A stretch of 64,000 bases of DNA from Euborellia annulipes. Lineage: Eukaryota; Arthropoda; Insecta; Dermaptera; Anisolabididae. Numbering within the stretch: the stretch's first letter is position 1; every line of letters begins with the position of its first letter. The stretch spans positions 1 to 64,000 of the forward strand of contig JAKCPI010014315.1 of assembly GCA_023213315.1 (NCBI GenBank). Reading direction: 5' to 3'. Of this stretch, positions 55,351 to 64,000 are shown in pieces. The notes under the pieces were generated by a model, which was given only the letters and a program-made list of their open reading frames with translations, was not told the origin of the DNA and searched no databases. The translations under genes were made by a program, and so were the position numbers.

Positions 55351-55949
55351 CTTTTCCAAATATGTCATTTAATAAACATGTGGCATAAGGGAATGTCTAT
55401 TAAAAAATTTAATTATTATTATGAAATTTTTAAAATAAAAATTTAAATTTATTCAATTTACCTGTAAAATATCCATTTAAATCATTTTTGATGATTCATT
55501 TGACACATTAAGGCCATTTTAATGAATAAATCAATTAAATTTCTTTTTTTTTTTGGTGATATATTAAAAATCAAAAAGTGCCGCCGCCCTGGCGGGGTCG
55601 AGATATCAACTAATAACTTAAGACATACTAGGATATATTTGGGAAGATAAAAGTTATTCTTTTTAGCAATCACGACATAAAGGTGCGTCCTTTAATTAAT
55701 TAATTAATCATTTTTCAATTATTATTTCAAAACGCAAGGTCAAACAAATATTGAATAAGTTTAAAATGTCATGAAAAGCTTCATTTTTTGAAAGTAAAGA
55801 GTAGTGATATTTTTTTTTTCTTTCTTTCTTGGCCTTTGAGATCATTTAGGGGTTAAATGAATATTTTATTTTTAAATTATTAACCACCCACCCGATGTTT
55901 CACTGTGCTTGGCATTGTTTCACTACAACAAACTTAGTGGCATTCATGC

Positions 55950-56628
55950 AAAATATTCAATATTCAATGTTGAAATTTTTAAGGAAATACACGTTTTGAG
56001 GCCCCGTGAGTTCAAAAAAGTGGGATAAAGTATGAAGGAAATGAGCTAAGGAGCTGAAATATTTCTATTTAAATTAGGTACCCCATTGAGGAGCGAAAAT
56101 AAGCTTTTAAATAAAATTGGTCAAAAAGTACTAATACGTATTAGTAAAACTTCAGTAAAAAGTACATCATTAAAGTACTTTAATGATGTACTTTTTACTG
56201 AAGTTTCCATTTTATTATAATTGTTTCTCTAAATTTTGATTAAAATTCATAAATAAATTATTTTTTAGATGCCTTTTGAAATGTGTATTTTCACTTTGAC
56301 CTCAAATTTGTTTTTTTTTTTACTCTTATACTTCATAGGAAAGATAAGACATGGAACAAAATATAAATATTTTTTATATTTTACATCTTGAATTCATATG
56401 TACCATACTGTCGGAAAATAAATACAGTAGCGGTATATATCGATACAAAAAATCTGGTGTGACAAGCACAGAACACAACTTAAAATAATCAAAGGTAAGG
56501 TTGTGTGTATGATATTAAAAATAGATGAAAATAAAAAATCTGGTGTGATGGTCGCAAAGCACACAACTTTCTCTTACCTTTGATAATTTAAAGTTGTGTT
56601 CTGGGCGACCAGTCACACCAGACTTTTT
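55950..56628 (+). mobile_element. Divergent HINE-A with doubled stem-loop
   Basis: Sense copy lacking the left terminus. GTACTTTA and its complement form a local palindrome near 56155-56195. A first, decayed stem-loop (56448-56510) is followed by a second complete one (56536-56628) that closes CCAGACTTTTT. Confidence 0.75.
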
Positions 56629-57335
56629 TATTTTCATGTATTTTTAATATCCCCAAAAATTATTATTCAATAAATATTAGGATGATTATTAATGAATAAT
56701 AATTTAATATTATTAAAAAAAAATGGAATATAAAACACCTCTAATGATGAAGACTTGTTTATTAAAGGCAATCTGCGCATTTAATTGATATGGAACTTGG
56801 CAAGCAAGTTTGTTCAAGTGTGTGCGTGTGTTTGTGTGTGATGATGAGATCTACTCATCGAGGCGAGAGATGATGCTTTTGCATTTGCAACCCTTCAAAC
56901 GTAAGGGAATATTTCTCGCCTCCTCTTTTTTTATGCATTTTACACCTTCTTCCTTTTGTCTGACGTTTAAGGAGGAAGTCTTTTATGGAGATGTCCCATT
57001 CCCATGCAAAACTGCTCCTACTCGATTAAGTAATTATTATTTTTAGAAAAAATACATAATATATTTGAGGATTCGATTGGTTGAATCACGAAAGTTGCAG
57101 TAAATGATATAAAACTTAAAATATCTCATAAATTAAAACAATAATAATCGAGATATTTTGGATTAAAATGTAGGTGTGAGGTTTATAGTAGATAGTTTAT
57201 ATCTCTAGGAACTAAAATGCATTTATATCATTGTTTTTTTTTTTATTTCTTTCGATGGAAATGCATGAACATGTTGATTGTTAATGGACATGCATTTCTA
57301 TTTTTTTTTTTTTTTCTTTCCTTTTGTTTTGTTTT
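56629..57335. other. Unassigned sequence
   Basis: Includes a 78-codon plus-strand frame at 56810-57046 starting in a GT-rich run. It resembles no family known to me and lacks clear splice context. Probably chance. Confidence 0.3.
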
Positions 57336-57339
57336 GTCG

Positions 57340-57449
57340 TATTTGTTATTGTATTTAAATTTGTATTGCTTTTGTTGGACCTAGCCACCGAGGACTGGTG
57401 CCTCTAAGCGGGTCGTAATAAATGTATTTATTTATTTATTTATTTAATA
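57340..57449 (+). mobile_element. LINE 3' end with TTTA-repeat tail
   Basis: CGAGGACTGGTGCCTCTAAG and GCGGGTCGTAATAAATG precede a (TTTA)n run. This layout is typical of the 3' ends of CR1/Jockey-like non-LTR elements. No coding part is present. Confidence 0.55.
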
Positions 57450-57571
57450 TATATAGAGAGAAAGTATTGAATTCATGTCAAAAATTCGATGACGAAATTT
57501 TTACGGATATACACGTTTTGAGGTCCCCTGAAATAAAAAAGTGGTTTTCGCGACATGGTCTGTCTGTCTAT
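57450..57571 (+). mobile_element. HINE-A left-end fragment
   Basis: Contains AGAGAGAAAGTATTGAATTC to GGTCTGTCTGTC and ends at the hAT insertion that follows. The rest of the copy was not found on the far side. Confidence 0.7.
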
Positions 57572-57837
57572 CATTGGCGTAAAGAGCTTAACTCACGCCC
57601 GGAGCACAATACCTTTTTAGCGCCCCCTCCCCCTCATTCGAAAAGCATATAAAATATGTAAAATATACAAAATTATTATATTACACTGGCACTAAATTTA
57701 AAATATATTTTCCAGAAAACAATTATAAAAAAATAAAAATTATCCACCAATTTTTTGTTTTGCGGACCATTTGGCGCCCCTTTGTGAGTAGCATCCGGAG
57801 CATGATGAACCCTTGCCCCCCCCTCGCTACGCCACTG
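57572..57837. mobile_element. 266-bp hAT-type MITE
   Basis: Ends CATTGGCGTAAAG and CGCTACGCCACTG, with flanking octamers CTGTCTAT and CTTTCTAT (7 of 8). The interior shares GAGCTTAACTC and GAGTAGC..CCGG.GCATGATGA with the element at 58309-58903, so they are one family. Confidence 0.82.
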
Positions 57838-57941
57838 CTTTCTATCGATTGTCCAGGCTGCCAAGGCTTACGCATCGCTTGGGCAACTCTCTCATATAAC
57901 TCATGATTAAAGTTTTCTTATGGGGCACTGTCCCTTCCAAG

Positions 57942-58202
57942 CAGGGGCAGATTAATGCAATTTTGTCGGGGGGGGGGGGGCGGTTCTTTTTTTTATTTTT
58001 TTTTTGTTATTTAAGGACTTAGTCGGCATCTATGGCCACTTAGACCCCTTTCTTATTTATTTAAATTGATTGGTAACAAATTCAATTAAAATTAAAGAGC
58101 GGAAATCATAATTTCTTTAGATTACTAGTTTTTATAACTTTTTGAATTTCTTCTAGGGGGGGGCGATCGCCCCCTCGCCCCCCCCCCTTTAATCCGCCCC
58201 TG
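57942..58202. mobile_element. hAT-like MITE containing a SINE tail
   Basis: Ends CAGGGGCAGATTAAT and TTTAATCCGCCCCTG are inverted with one mismatch; the flanks do not match. A type 3 SINE tail (GTCGGCATCTATGGCCACTT) lies inside. Confidence 0.65.
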
Positions 58203-58308
58203 TATCAGCTGGGGACTTAATTGGTGGAATTTGTATCCGGAATGAAAGGTGGAAGAAAACGTAGCCAAATTTTTTTTTTTAAATATATTTCAGCAGCTGA
58301 CGTTTCGG

Positions 58309-58903
58309 CAGTGGCGTAGTGAGCTTAACTCGCGCCCGGGGCACAATCCCTTTTAGCGCCCCTCCCCATTCGAAAACCATATAACATTATACACGGGCGT
58401 ATATATAAATTTGGGGGGGGGGGGGGCCGAAATACAAAATTTTCCTGCCTGCGGAAAATTTTTTGCCCTGCTGTTAAAATCATTTTACCTTTAGTTTTTA
58501 TTTAGGGAGACTAAATTTTGCGCAAGCCAGGGAGCCGAGGCTCAGTGAGAAGACATTAGCTTCTCGCACCGGAGTCCCGGGTTCGCTTCCCTTCCCAAGC
58601 GAGAAAAATTTATTTCATTCGATTTGACGACAAATCATTTGAAATAAATAGGGATGGGGTCTAAATGGCCTTAGATGCCGAAAAAGACCTTAAAAAAAAA
58701 AAAAATTTGCGGAATTTTTTCCCCTTTTTGCGGAAAAATTTTATATTTTTTTTTTTTTTGCAGAACCAAATTTTCCCGTCACGAGAAAAATTTTTTTCCC
58801 AGACATTAAAATTATTTTTTGTTTCGCGAACCATTTGGCGCCCCTTTGTGAGTAGCGCCCGGGGCATGATGACCCCCCTTGCCCCCCTCTCGCTACGCCA
58901 CTG
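58309..58903. mobile_element. 595-bp hAT-type element
   Basis: The ends CAGTGGCGTAGTGAG and CTCGCTACGCCACTG are inverted with one mismatch, and an exact duplication CGTTTCGG flanks them (58301-58308 and 58904-58911). It contains a partial CAGGGGCGTATAT-type MITE and a type 3 SINE. Confidence 0.93.
58521..58700 (+). repeat. tRNA-derived SINE, type 3
   Basis: The head AGCCGAGGCTCAGTGAGAAG and CCCGGGTTCGCTTCCC (B box) is followed by a hairpin body (ATTTGACGACAAATCATTT), GATGCCGAAAAAGAC and a poly-A tail. The clearest copy of this type. Confidence 0.8.
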
Positions 58904-59269
58904 CGTTTCGGCTTTGGTTAAAGCCATCCTCGGAGCTGCTGTTGGTCTTCACATACATATATTTTGCATTAAATGAAATTGTACTGCCCTGAGTCAATTA
59001 TCACATTAGGCACAAAAAGAAATTAATATATTGTATTGGCGATAGAAGACGGAAACGGTTTATCTTGAACTGAAAACTTTTTTCCCTTATGTTATATCCT
59101 AAATTAATTTTAATACCGGATACAATGCAAAATATATGTATATGAAGACCAACAGCAGATCCGAGGATGGCTTTGACCAAAGCCGAAACGTCAGCTGGTG
59201 AAATATATTTTTAAAGACAAAATTTTGGCTGCGTTTTCTTCCACCTTCATTCCTGATTTAAATATTTCC

Positions 59270-59780
59270 TATTTGCGGTATTGAAAACAAAGTACGATTG
59301 ATCTCGTCTTTGGGAAACCTCGAGTACAAGTACTTTACTGATGTACTTTTTTTAGATTTTTTCAATTTTCTCAAGATTTTCTTTGACGATTTCTTTCAAA
59401 TTTTAAACATGTACTATTTCCCGTAAAAACAAATTACACTAGGTTTCGTCTTTAAAACCTTGAGTAGTAGTACTTTACTGATGTACTTTTTAAGATTTTT
59501 TCACTTTTCTCAAAATTTCTTTATCTATTTCTTTAAAATTTTAAATATTTATTATTTGTGGTATAGAAAACAAACTACGATTGATCTCGTCTTTGGGAAA
59601 CCAGAAATACTAGTACTTTACTGATGTACTTTTTTATTTTTTCAAATTTTCTCAAAAATTCAGTCCGATTTATTTCAAATTTTAAGTAACAATATGAAAT
59701 TAAGCTAGGTTTAATCTTTGGGATAACTTCAAGTATTAGTACTTTACTGAGGTATAATATATAGCCTATAGTTTTTCCAA
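59270..59780 (+). repeat. Four tandem units from the HINE internal region
   Basis: TACTTTACTGATG recurs at 59331, 59471, 59614 and (as TACTTTACTGAGG) 59740, spaced 126-143 bp apart. GATTGATCTCGTCTTTGGGA or a variant precedes each. The word is normally single in HINE-A, so this is a local amplification, now diverged. Confidence 0.75.
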
Positions 59781-59834
59781 TTTTATCAAAAGAAAAAACC
59801 ATCGAGCTCCAGCTCGGTCATCCCGGAACTATAT

Positions 59835-59972
59835 ATTAAATCTTGAAAATCGAATGTATCGTACTGTCGAAACTAAATACTTGTCGACACAAAAAATTTG
59901 TTGTGACAAGCACAGAACACAACTTTCGATTACCTTCGGTAATCGGTGCTGTGAGACCAGTCACACCAGATT
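59835..59972 (+). mobile_element. HINE-A right end
   Basis: Contains the GTCGACACAAAAAATTTG half, CTTTCGATTACC and the closing half ACCAGTCACACCAGATTTTT, with part of the stem lost. It may be the right end belonging to the tandem units before it. 59990-60300 shows nothing recognisable. Confidence 0.7.
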
Positions 59973-60307
59973 TTTTTTATTTATAGTCGCCCAGACGATA
60001 AAAATCTAGTGTGTGGTTTGTTGTAGAACACCCATAGTGGAAGCAGTTTAACGAAAAATCAATTTGCCATTAGGGTTGCCTACCTTCCAGGAAACAGACG
60101 CTAATTTTAATAGCTCATGGTTAGAGAGAAATTTTTTTATTATAGTCGCCCATAGGGAAAGAAATTAAGGAAGTGACATTTATCGTAAGATAGCATTAAA
60201 CTGAGACTGCCTGCCTCTTATAAACAAATATTTCGGATAACAGCATTTCATTTGAATTACTAGCAACAAGAAACATTGGCCTCAGAGTTTATCCCTTTCA
60301 AAAAATA

Positions 60308-61320
60308 AAAAATCTGATGTGACGGTCACACACTTTCTCTTACCCTTCGGCAGTGGTGTAACGCACCCCCCCCCCCCGCAAACCCTGCGGAGGTGGGGAG
60401 GGGGAGCCCTCGGTCTTGGGGGGTCCGCAGGCCGGGCCGGGCGGGCTTTGAATGCCATGAAAAAATTTCGGGCAGTTTCTGGCGGGTAGCAAGTCTAAAT
60501 AAACCGGTTCGGGTTAAATATATAAATTTTTCTTCCTTCTTAATGGCATTATTAATTTTGAATTTTTGTGATGTACTAGAAAGTCAGGCCTAGATAAATA
60601 TTCATTTCCTTATAATTACCTATTATTATTAAATTATATATTTTAAATTTTGATTGTTTGTGCAATGTAGAAATATATATTTAAAAAAAACAAACAAATT
60701 TCATGGTTTTTATTTGTAAATTATTCCCTTTAATAATGGGGCCCGAAAAAAAGGTTGCGGGGGGGGGGGGAGCGAAAATACGTCACGCCACTGCCCTTCG
60801 GCAAGAGAAAGTTGTGTACTGTGCTTGACACACCAGATTTTTTGCGTCAAGATATATTTAGTTGCCCATAGCACTTAAGTTCCAAACTTGACCACGCGAT
60901 TCATAGATGGTGATGAGCTACGAATGCTTCCACATCGGTAAAGTGTACGTCAAACAATTTTCACTGATATACTTTTTAAAGAGCATCTAAAAAATAGTTG
61001 ATTTATGAATTTGAGAAAATAAATAAAAACTGAAAAAGTACATCGGTAAAGCACTATGAATAGTATTTTTTGGCCGATTTTGTTCAAAAGTTTATTTTCC
61101 CCACTTGGGTGGGTTCTTAGCTCAAATATAAAATTACAACTTCCTAGCTCTTTGCGTTCCTGAGCTATTTTGTTCATAGACAGACAGGCAGACCAATTTT
61201 CGGGACCAACCTTTTTGGAATCAAGGGTAACGTCAACAAAATCTCGACAACGAATTTTTGAAATGATCGCAATTCTTTCTATATACCGGTATTTCTTTTA
61301 TATATAGGGTAAGAGAAAGT
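60308..61320 (-). mobile_element. HINE-A copy split by hAT in its stem-loop
   Basis: Antisense copy running 60308-60351 and 60802-61320, ending GGTAAGAGAAAGT. The break is in the loop of the terminal hairpin, between CTTACCCTTCGG and CAAGAGAAAG. Confidence 0.87.
60352..60793. mobile_element. 442-bp hAT-type element inside HINE hairpin
   Basis: The ends CAGTGGTGTAACG and CGTCACGCCACTG are inverted with two mismatches, with an exact duplication CCCTTCGG (60344-60351 and 60794-60801). G/C runs lie at both shoulders. A 66-codon frame at 60393 is not recognised. Confidence 0.93.
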
Positions 61321-62037
61321 AAAAAAATCATAAAAGGTACTCTATGAGGATTTTCTCAACCTCAAATCCCCAAAAGGTTCAAAAAATTTTATCATAAGAA
61401 AACATTGTGATCACATAAATCAAAATAACAATTACAATGATACGTTTTTTTTAAAGATAAATGTGGAAGGGCTAGCCCTTATTCAAAGCCTATTTATCTA
61501 CCTGGCTTCGCCCTCAAATACGATCACAGCGGTTATGTACACGCGGTCAGAATGAATAATAAGAATAATTTTTTGAAATATTAAATATTTTGACAAATAC
61601 AATCAATTAGCCTTTTAATCTTGATCACGATCTCGATCGTTTTAGATCTGAAACCGGGTATCGATGCCAAGGTTTTTTCATCTTATTTATAATCCTTTTT
61701 AATTGATGAATGAATGAATGTACAGCCTGTGGCTAATTAAATATTCATGATAATTATATATGCGCTGTTTTTATATCATTTTAATAGTACGAAAAAATGG
61801 CTATTAATAAAATACTATATTTTTTAAAAAAGAATATTTTTACATAATTCTTAATTATATAAACAATGTATATCATAAGTTTTATCGGCTCTTGATGATT
61901 TTTTATCGATTGGTCAATAATTTATTTTCATAAAAAGGGTCTCCCAGAAACAACTGATTGATAGATTTTGAGATCTATCTAATCCACAAATTACCCGTGT
62001 TATAATAATAATATGAGGATGTTAAAAGTACCATATA
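61321..62037. other. Unassigned AT-rich sequence
   Basis: No gene or repeat recognised. A decayed HINE stem half (AAAAATCTGGTGTAAC) follows at 62039. Confidence 0.35.
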
Positions 62038-62127
62038 TAAAAATCTGGTGTAACAACACACAAAATATATTTTTAGATGTAAATTAAATTGTATGCTGGG
62101 TATATGAGATTGGAGTAGGGAGGAATA

Positions 62128-62248
62128 AAGCCAGCGTTGTCGAACACCTTTACACTTTTATTTTAAGCAGACGTTATGGTTACCGAAACGTCTGCTTAAA
62201 ATAAAAGTGTAAAGGTGTTCGACAACGCTGGTTTTATTCCTCCCGACT
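62128..62248. repeat. Near-perfect palindrome, about 52-bp arms
   Basis: AAGCCAGCGTTGTCGAACAC through TTAAGCAGACGTTATGG is mirrored almost exactly by CCGAAACGTCTGCTTAA through CGACAACGCTGG. The centre carries GAAACGTC on one side, suggesting a minimal relic of the hammerhead-bearing families. Confidence 0.8.
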
Positions 62249-62577
62249 CCTATATTTTTAGATTGTTATCGGCGATCTCTTTCTAATTAATAAATTAACG
62301 ATGATGCTTACCTATACTTGAATCGGAAGAAGAAACTGTCGTGTAGATTGCTTATATAGGCAATGATAGGAACGTCCAGGGTCTCATTATCCATTAGGCT
62401 GATTGGGCTGCAGCCTAGGGCGACAAGGACTGAAGGGCGGCGACGGCTAAAAATAAAAAAAAAATAAAAACATTATTAAATGTCATTGTTAGAGAACTGG
62501 GGAAAAATCATTTTTTGCCTTAGAACGGATTAAAAATTTTCTAAGATCAATTTACGCCAAACAAAATTGTTATATAT

Positions 62578-62672
62578 GTCACAAAAAATCTGATGTGACA
62601 AGCACAGTACACAACTTTCAATTACCAAAAGTAACAGAAAGTTGTGTTCTGTGCGACCAGTCACAGCAATTG
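62578..62672 (+). mobile_element. Solo HINE-A stem-loop
   Basis: Only the terminal hairpin: GTCACAAAAAATCTGATGTG to GCGACCAGTCACAGCAATTG. No body precedes it. Confidence 0.7.
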
Positions 62673-62689
62673 TTTTAAATGTCGTTTCC

Positions 62690-62962
62690 CAGGGGCGTAT
62701 GTAGAAATTTTTTTTCGGGGGAGAGGGGGGCCTGAACTCAAAAATTTTTCTGCGGAAAATTTTTTTTTAAGAAACTAAATTTTTTTTTCACACGAAATTT
62801 TTTGCCAAACATTTTTTCCTTTGAAGAACCAAAGTTTTCCATTCTGCGTAAAAATTTGTTGCGCTGATGTCTGTATAACCCTATATATGTATATGTGTTT
62901 GGGAAATTTTTTTTGGGGGGGGCCCGGGCCCCCTCGCTCCCCCCCCCTTATATAAGCCCCTG
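62690..62962. mobile_element. 273-bp hAT-type MITE
   Basis: Ends CAGGGGCGTATGTAG and TTATATAAGCCCCTG, flanked by TCGTTTCC and TTGTTTCC (7 of 8). The interior is the reverse of the 52400-52659 copy (CCCTATATATGTATATGTGT, AAAATTTGTTGCGCTGATGT). Confidence 0.87.
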
Positions 62963-63183
62963 TTGTTTCCTTATGGAGGAGGGATAGGGAAAGGGTAAGC
63001 AAATAAAATTTACCCTTCAGACAGCAAACTTCTTAATCAAGCCCGGGGACCGGCTGAATCTGGGATTCACTTTATAAAACAATAGGAGGAGTGTATGGAA
63101 TATTATATTTTTGAATTTATTTTTCATGGTTAATGTGTAGTTTTTCTGGTTGTATATTAGGGTGGGACGAAAAAACTAATTTT

Positions 63184-63533
63184 TACTTTCTCTTATTTTA
63201 TTTCAAAGTTGTATTAGCTCGGAAAAGTTGCGAATTATAAAGACAAAAAAAAGAAAATATATCAAAATCTGTAGTACAACAGTGAGGTACTAGTACTCTT
63301 TTGCCGATTATGTTCAAAAGTTTATTTTTTTGCCTCACGAAGGTACATAACTTAAATATAAAATATAATTCAACCTCGTAGCTCATTTCCTTCTAGCTTT
63401 ATTTTGAACATACTATGTTGCGGGACCCACTATTTTGGACTCAGGAGGCCCCAAAACGTGTATTTCCATCAATCATTTTTGATATGAAGCCAATAATTTC
63501 TCTCTTTACATACACATAAAGGAAAGAGAAAGT
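63184..63533. mobile_element. HINE-A fragment with left termini at both ends
   Basis: It begins ACTTTCTCTTATTTTATTTC (a sense left end) and is otherwise antisense, ending GGAAAGAGAAAGT. Like 6766-7310 it lacks the stem-loop and is bounded by matching inverted termini. Confidence 0.65.
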
Positions 63534-63592
63534 AAAAATATAAGAAAATAAGGAAGAAAAAAATTTTCACTTGCTCCCCAATCCCCTCGAAA

Positions 63593-63708
63593 AAATCTGG
63601 TGTGACAAGCACAGTACACAACTTTCGATTACCGAAGGTAAGAGAAAGTTGTGTGTTGTGCGCCAGATTTTTTGTGTAGACATATATTTAGTTTCCGACA
63701 GTAGGGTA

Positions 63709-63746
<38 letters not shown>

Positions 63747-64000
63747 CACACTTTTTTCTCATTCACACAGTCTTTTCGGCAACTTAGGCCATTTAAGACT
63801 TTAAACGATATCCGTTATTTATTATTATACATATTGGGGTCCAGGCATTCTTATATAAGCCATTTGGTATCCAATTGGCTTAAATAAAATCATCGGACTG
63901 CCTGGGTTCCGAACCCGCGACGTTTGGTATACGAGGTTAGCACGCTAACCTCTACGCCAAGCCCCGAGAGCTAGGGCACAATTGAATTCAAGATGTAAAA
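63593..64000 (-). mobile_element. HINE-A copy carrying a SINE, runs off window
   Basis: Starts with the stem-loop (AAAAAATCTGGTGTGACAAG to GCGCCAGATTTTTTGTG), continues to the SINE at 63714-63972 and resumes ATTGAATTCAAGATGTAAAA at the window end. The SINE is at the same internal point and orientation as in the 11847 copy. Confidence 0.87.
63714..63972 (-). repeat. tRNA-derived SINE, type 1, inside HINE-A
   Basis: Antisense poly-A tail, TTTTCGGCAACTTAGGCC, the CCATTTGGTATCCAATTGG hairpin, and a head with GTTCCGAACCCGCGACG (B box) and GAGGTTAGCACGCTAACCTC (A-box region). Flanked by AGGGTACAATT and AGGGCACAATT (10 of 11). Confidence 0.9.

Larger units (their letters stand above)
58207..59262. 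repeat. Penelope-like palindrome split by hAT
   Basis: Same element as 25719-26190, with left arm 58207-58308 continuing at 58904-58975 and right arm about 59110-59262. The loop keeps the AATTGTACTGCCCTGAGTC word found at 26006 in the opposite orientation. The hAT insertion lies inside the left-arm hammerhead-like core. Confidence 0.82.

Noticed and set aside
58665..58976. 103-codon plus-strand frame
   Set aside because: It runs through a poly-A SINE tail, a MITE and hAT ends in succession, so it cannot be a single conserved protein.
63890..63965. Possible tRNA gene (minus strand) in the SINE head
   Set aside because: It has A- and B-box words but sits at the 5' end of a SINE with tail and target duplication; the same head recurs at six or more places.

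Overview
The window is AT-rich, intron-bearing animal nuclear DNA, very probably from an invertebrate. It is one short stretch of genes in a sea of transposable elements. There are no operons, no ribosome binding sites and no long ORFs. The evidence for an animal is a five-exon INO80E gene (INO80 chromatin-remodelling complex subunit) with GT-AG introns, plus tRNA-derived SINEs, Helitron and Helentron-like elements, hAT MITEs, LINE 3' tails and hammerhead-like palindromes typical of Penelope-like elements. I could not fix the species.

Layout. 1-4.6 kb: a possible divergent first exon (minus strand, cut by the window edge), a shared promoter of about 550 bp, and the complete INO80E gene (676-4348) with an AATAAA at 4534. 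4.8-7.7 kb: a composite element bounded by 17-bp inverted repeats. 7.7-42 kb: mostly repeats, including a head-to-tail pair of HINE elements with a hAT and a TA-flanked element nested inside (19.3-22.3 kb), a long-TIR element (17.8-19.3 kb), a Helitron (34.9-36.0 kb) and several palindromes. CpG-rich islands lie at about 10.7-11.0, 27.1-27.6, 28.7-28.9 and 42.0-42.3 kb. The last carries a plausible minus-strand first coding exon. 47.8-49.5 kb: a repeat-poor stretch with candidate minus-strand exons, including a possible 3'-terminal exon. 50-64 kb: dense nested hAT, HINE, SINE and palindrome insertions.

The dominant repeat, called HINE-A here, is about 0.65-1.05 kb and present in some 20 copies. 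It starts with ACTTTCTCTTACC and has the inverse of that word about 45 bp inside its other end, within a roughly 90-bp terminal stem-loop. Asymmetric terminal inverted repeats of this kind are known from Helentrons and their non-autonomous HINEs. Three HINE-A copies carry the same tRNA-SINE, or its remnant, at the same internal point. This suggests that a SINE was captured and then amplified as part of the element.

The hAT-type insertions are unusually clear: eight or more have inverted termini and exact or near-exact 8-bp target duplications. One has its own empty site preserved in a neighbouring duplicate. Others sit inside a hammerhead core, inside the HINE terminal hairpin, or inside another SINE. 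No transposase, Rep/Helicase or reverse transcriptase coding sequence was recognised, so every element here appears non-autonomous or decayed.
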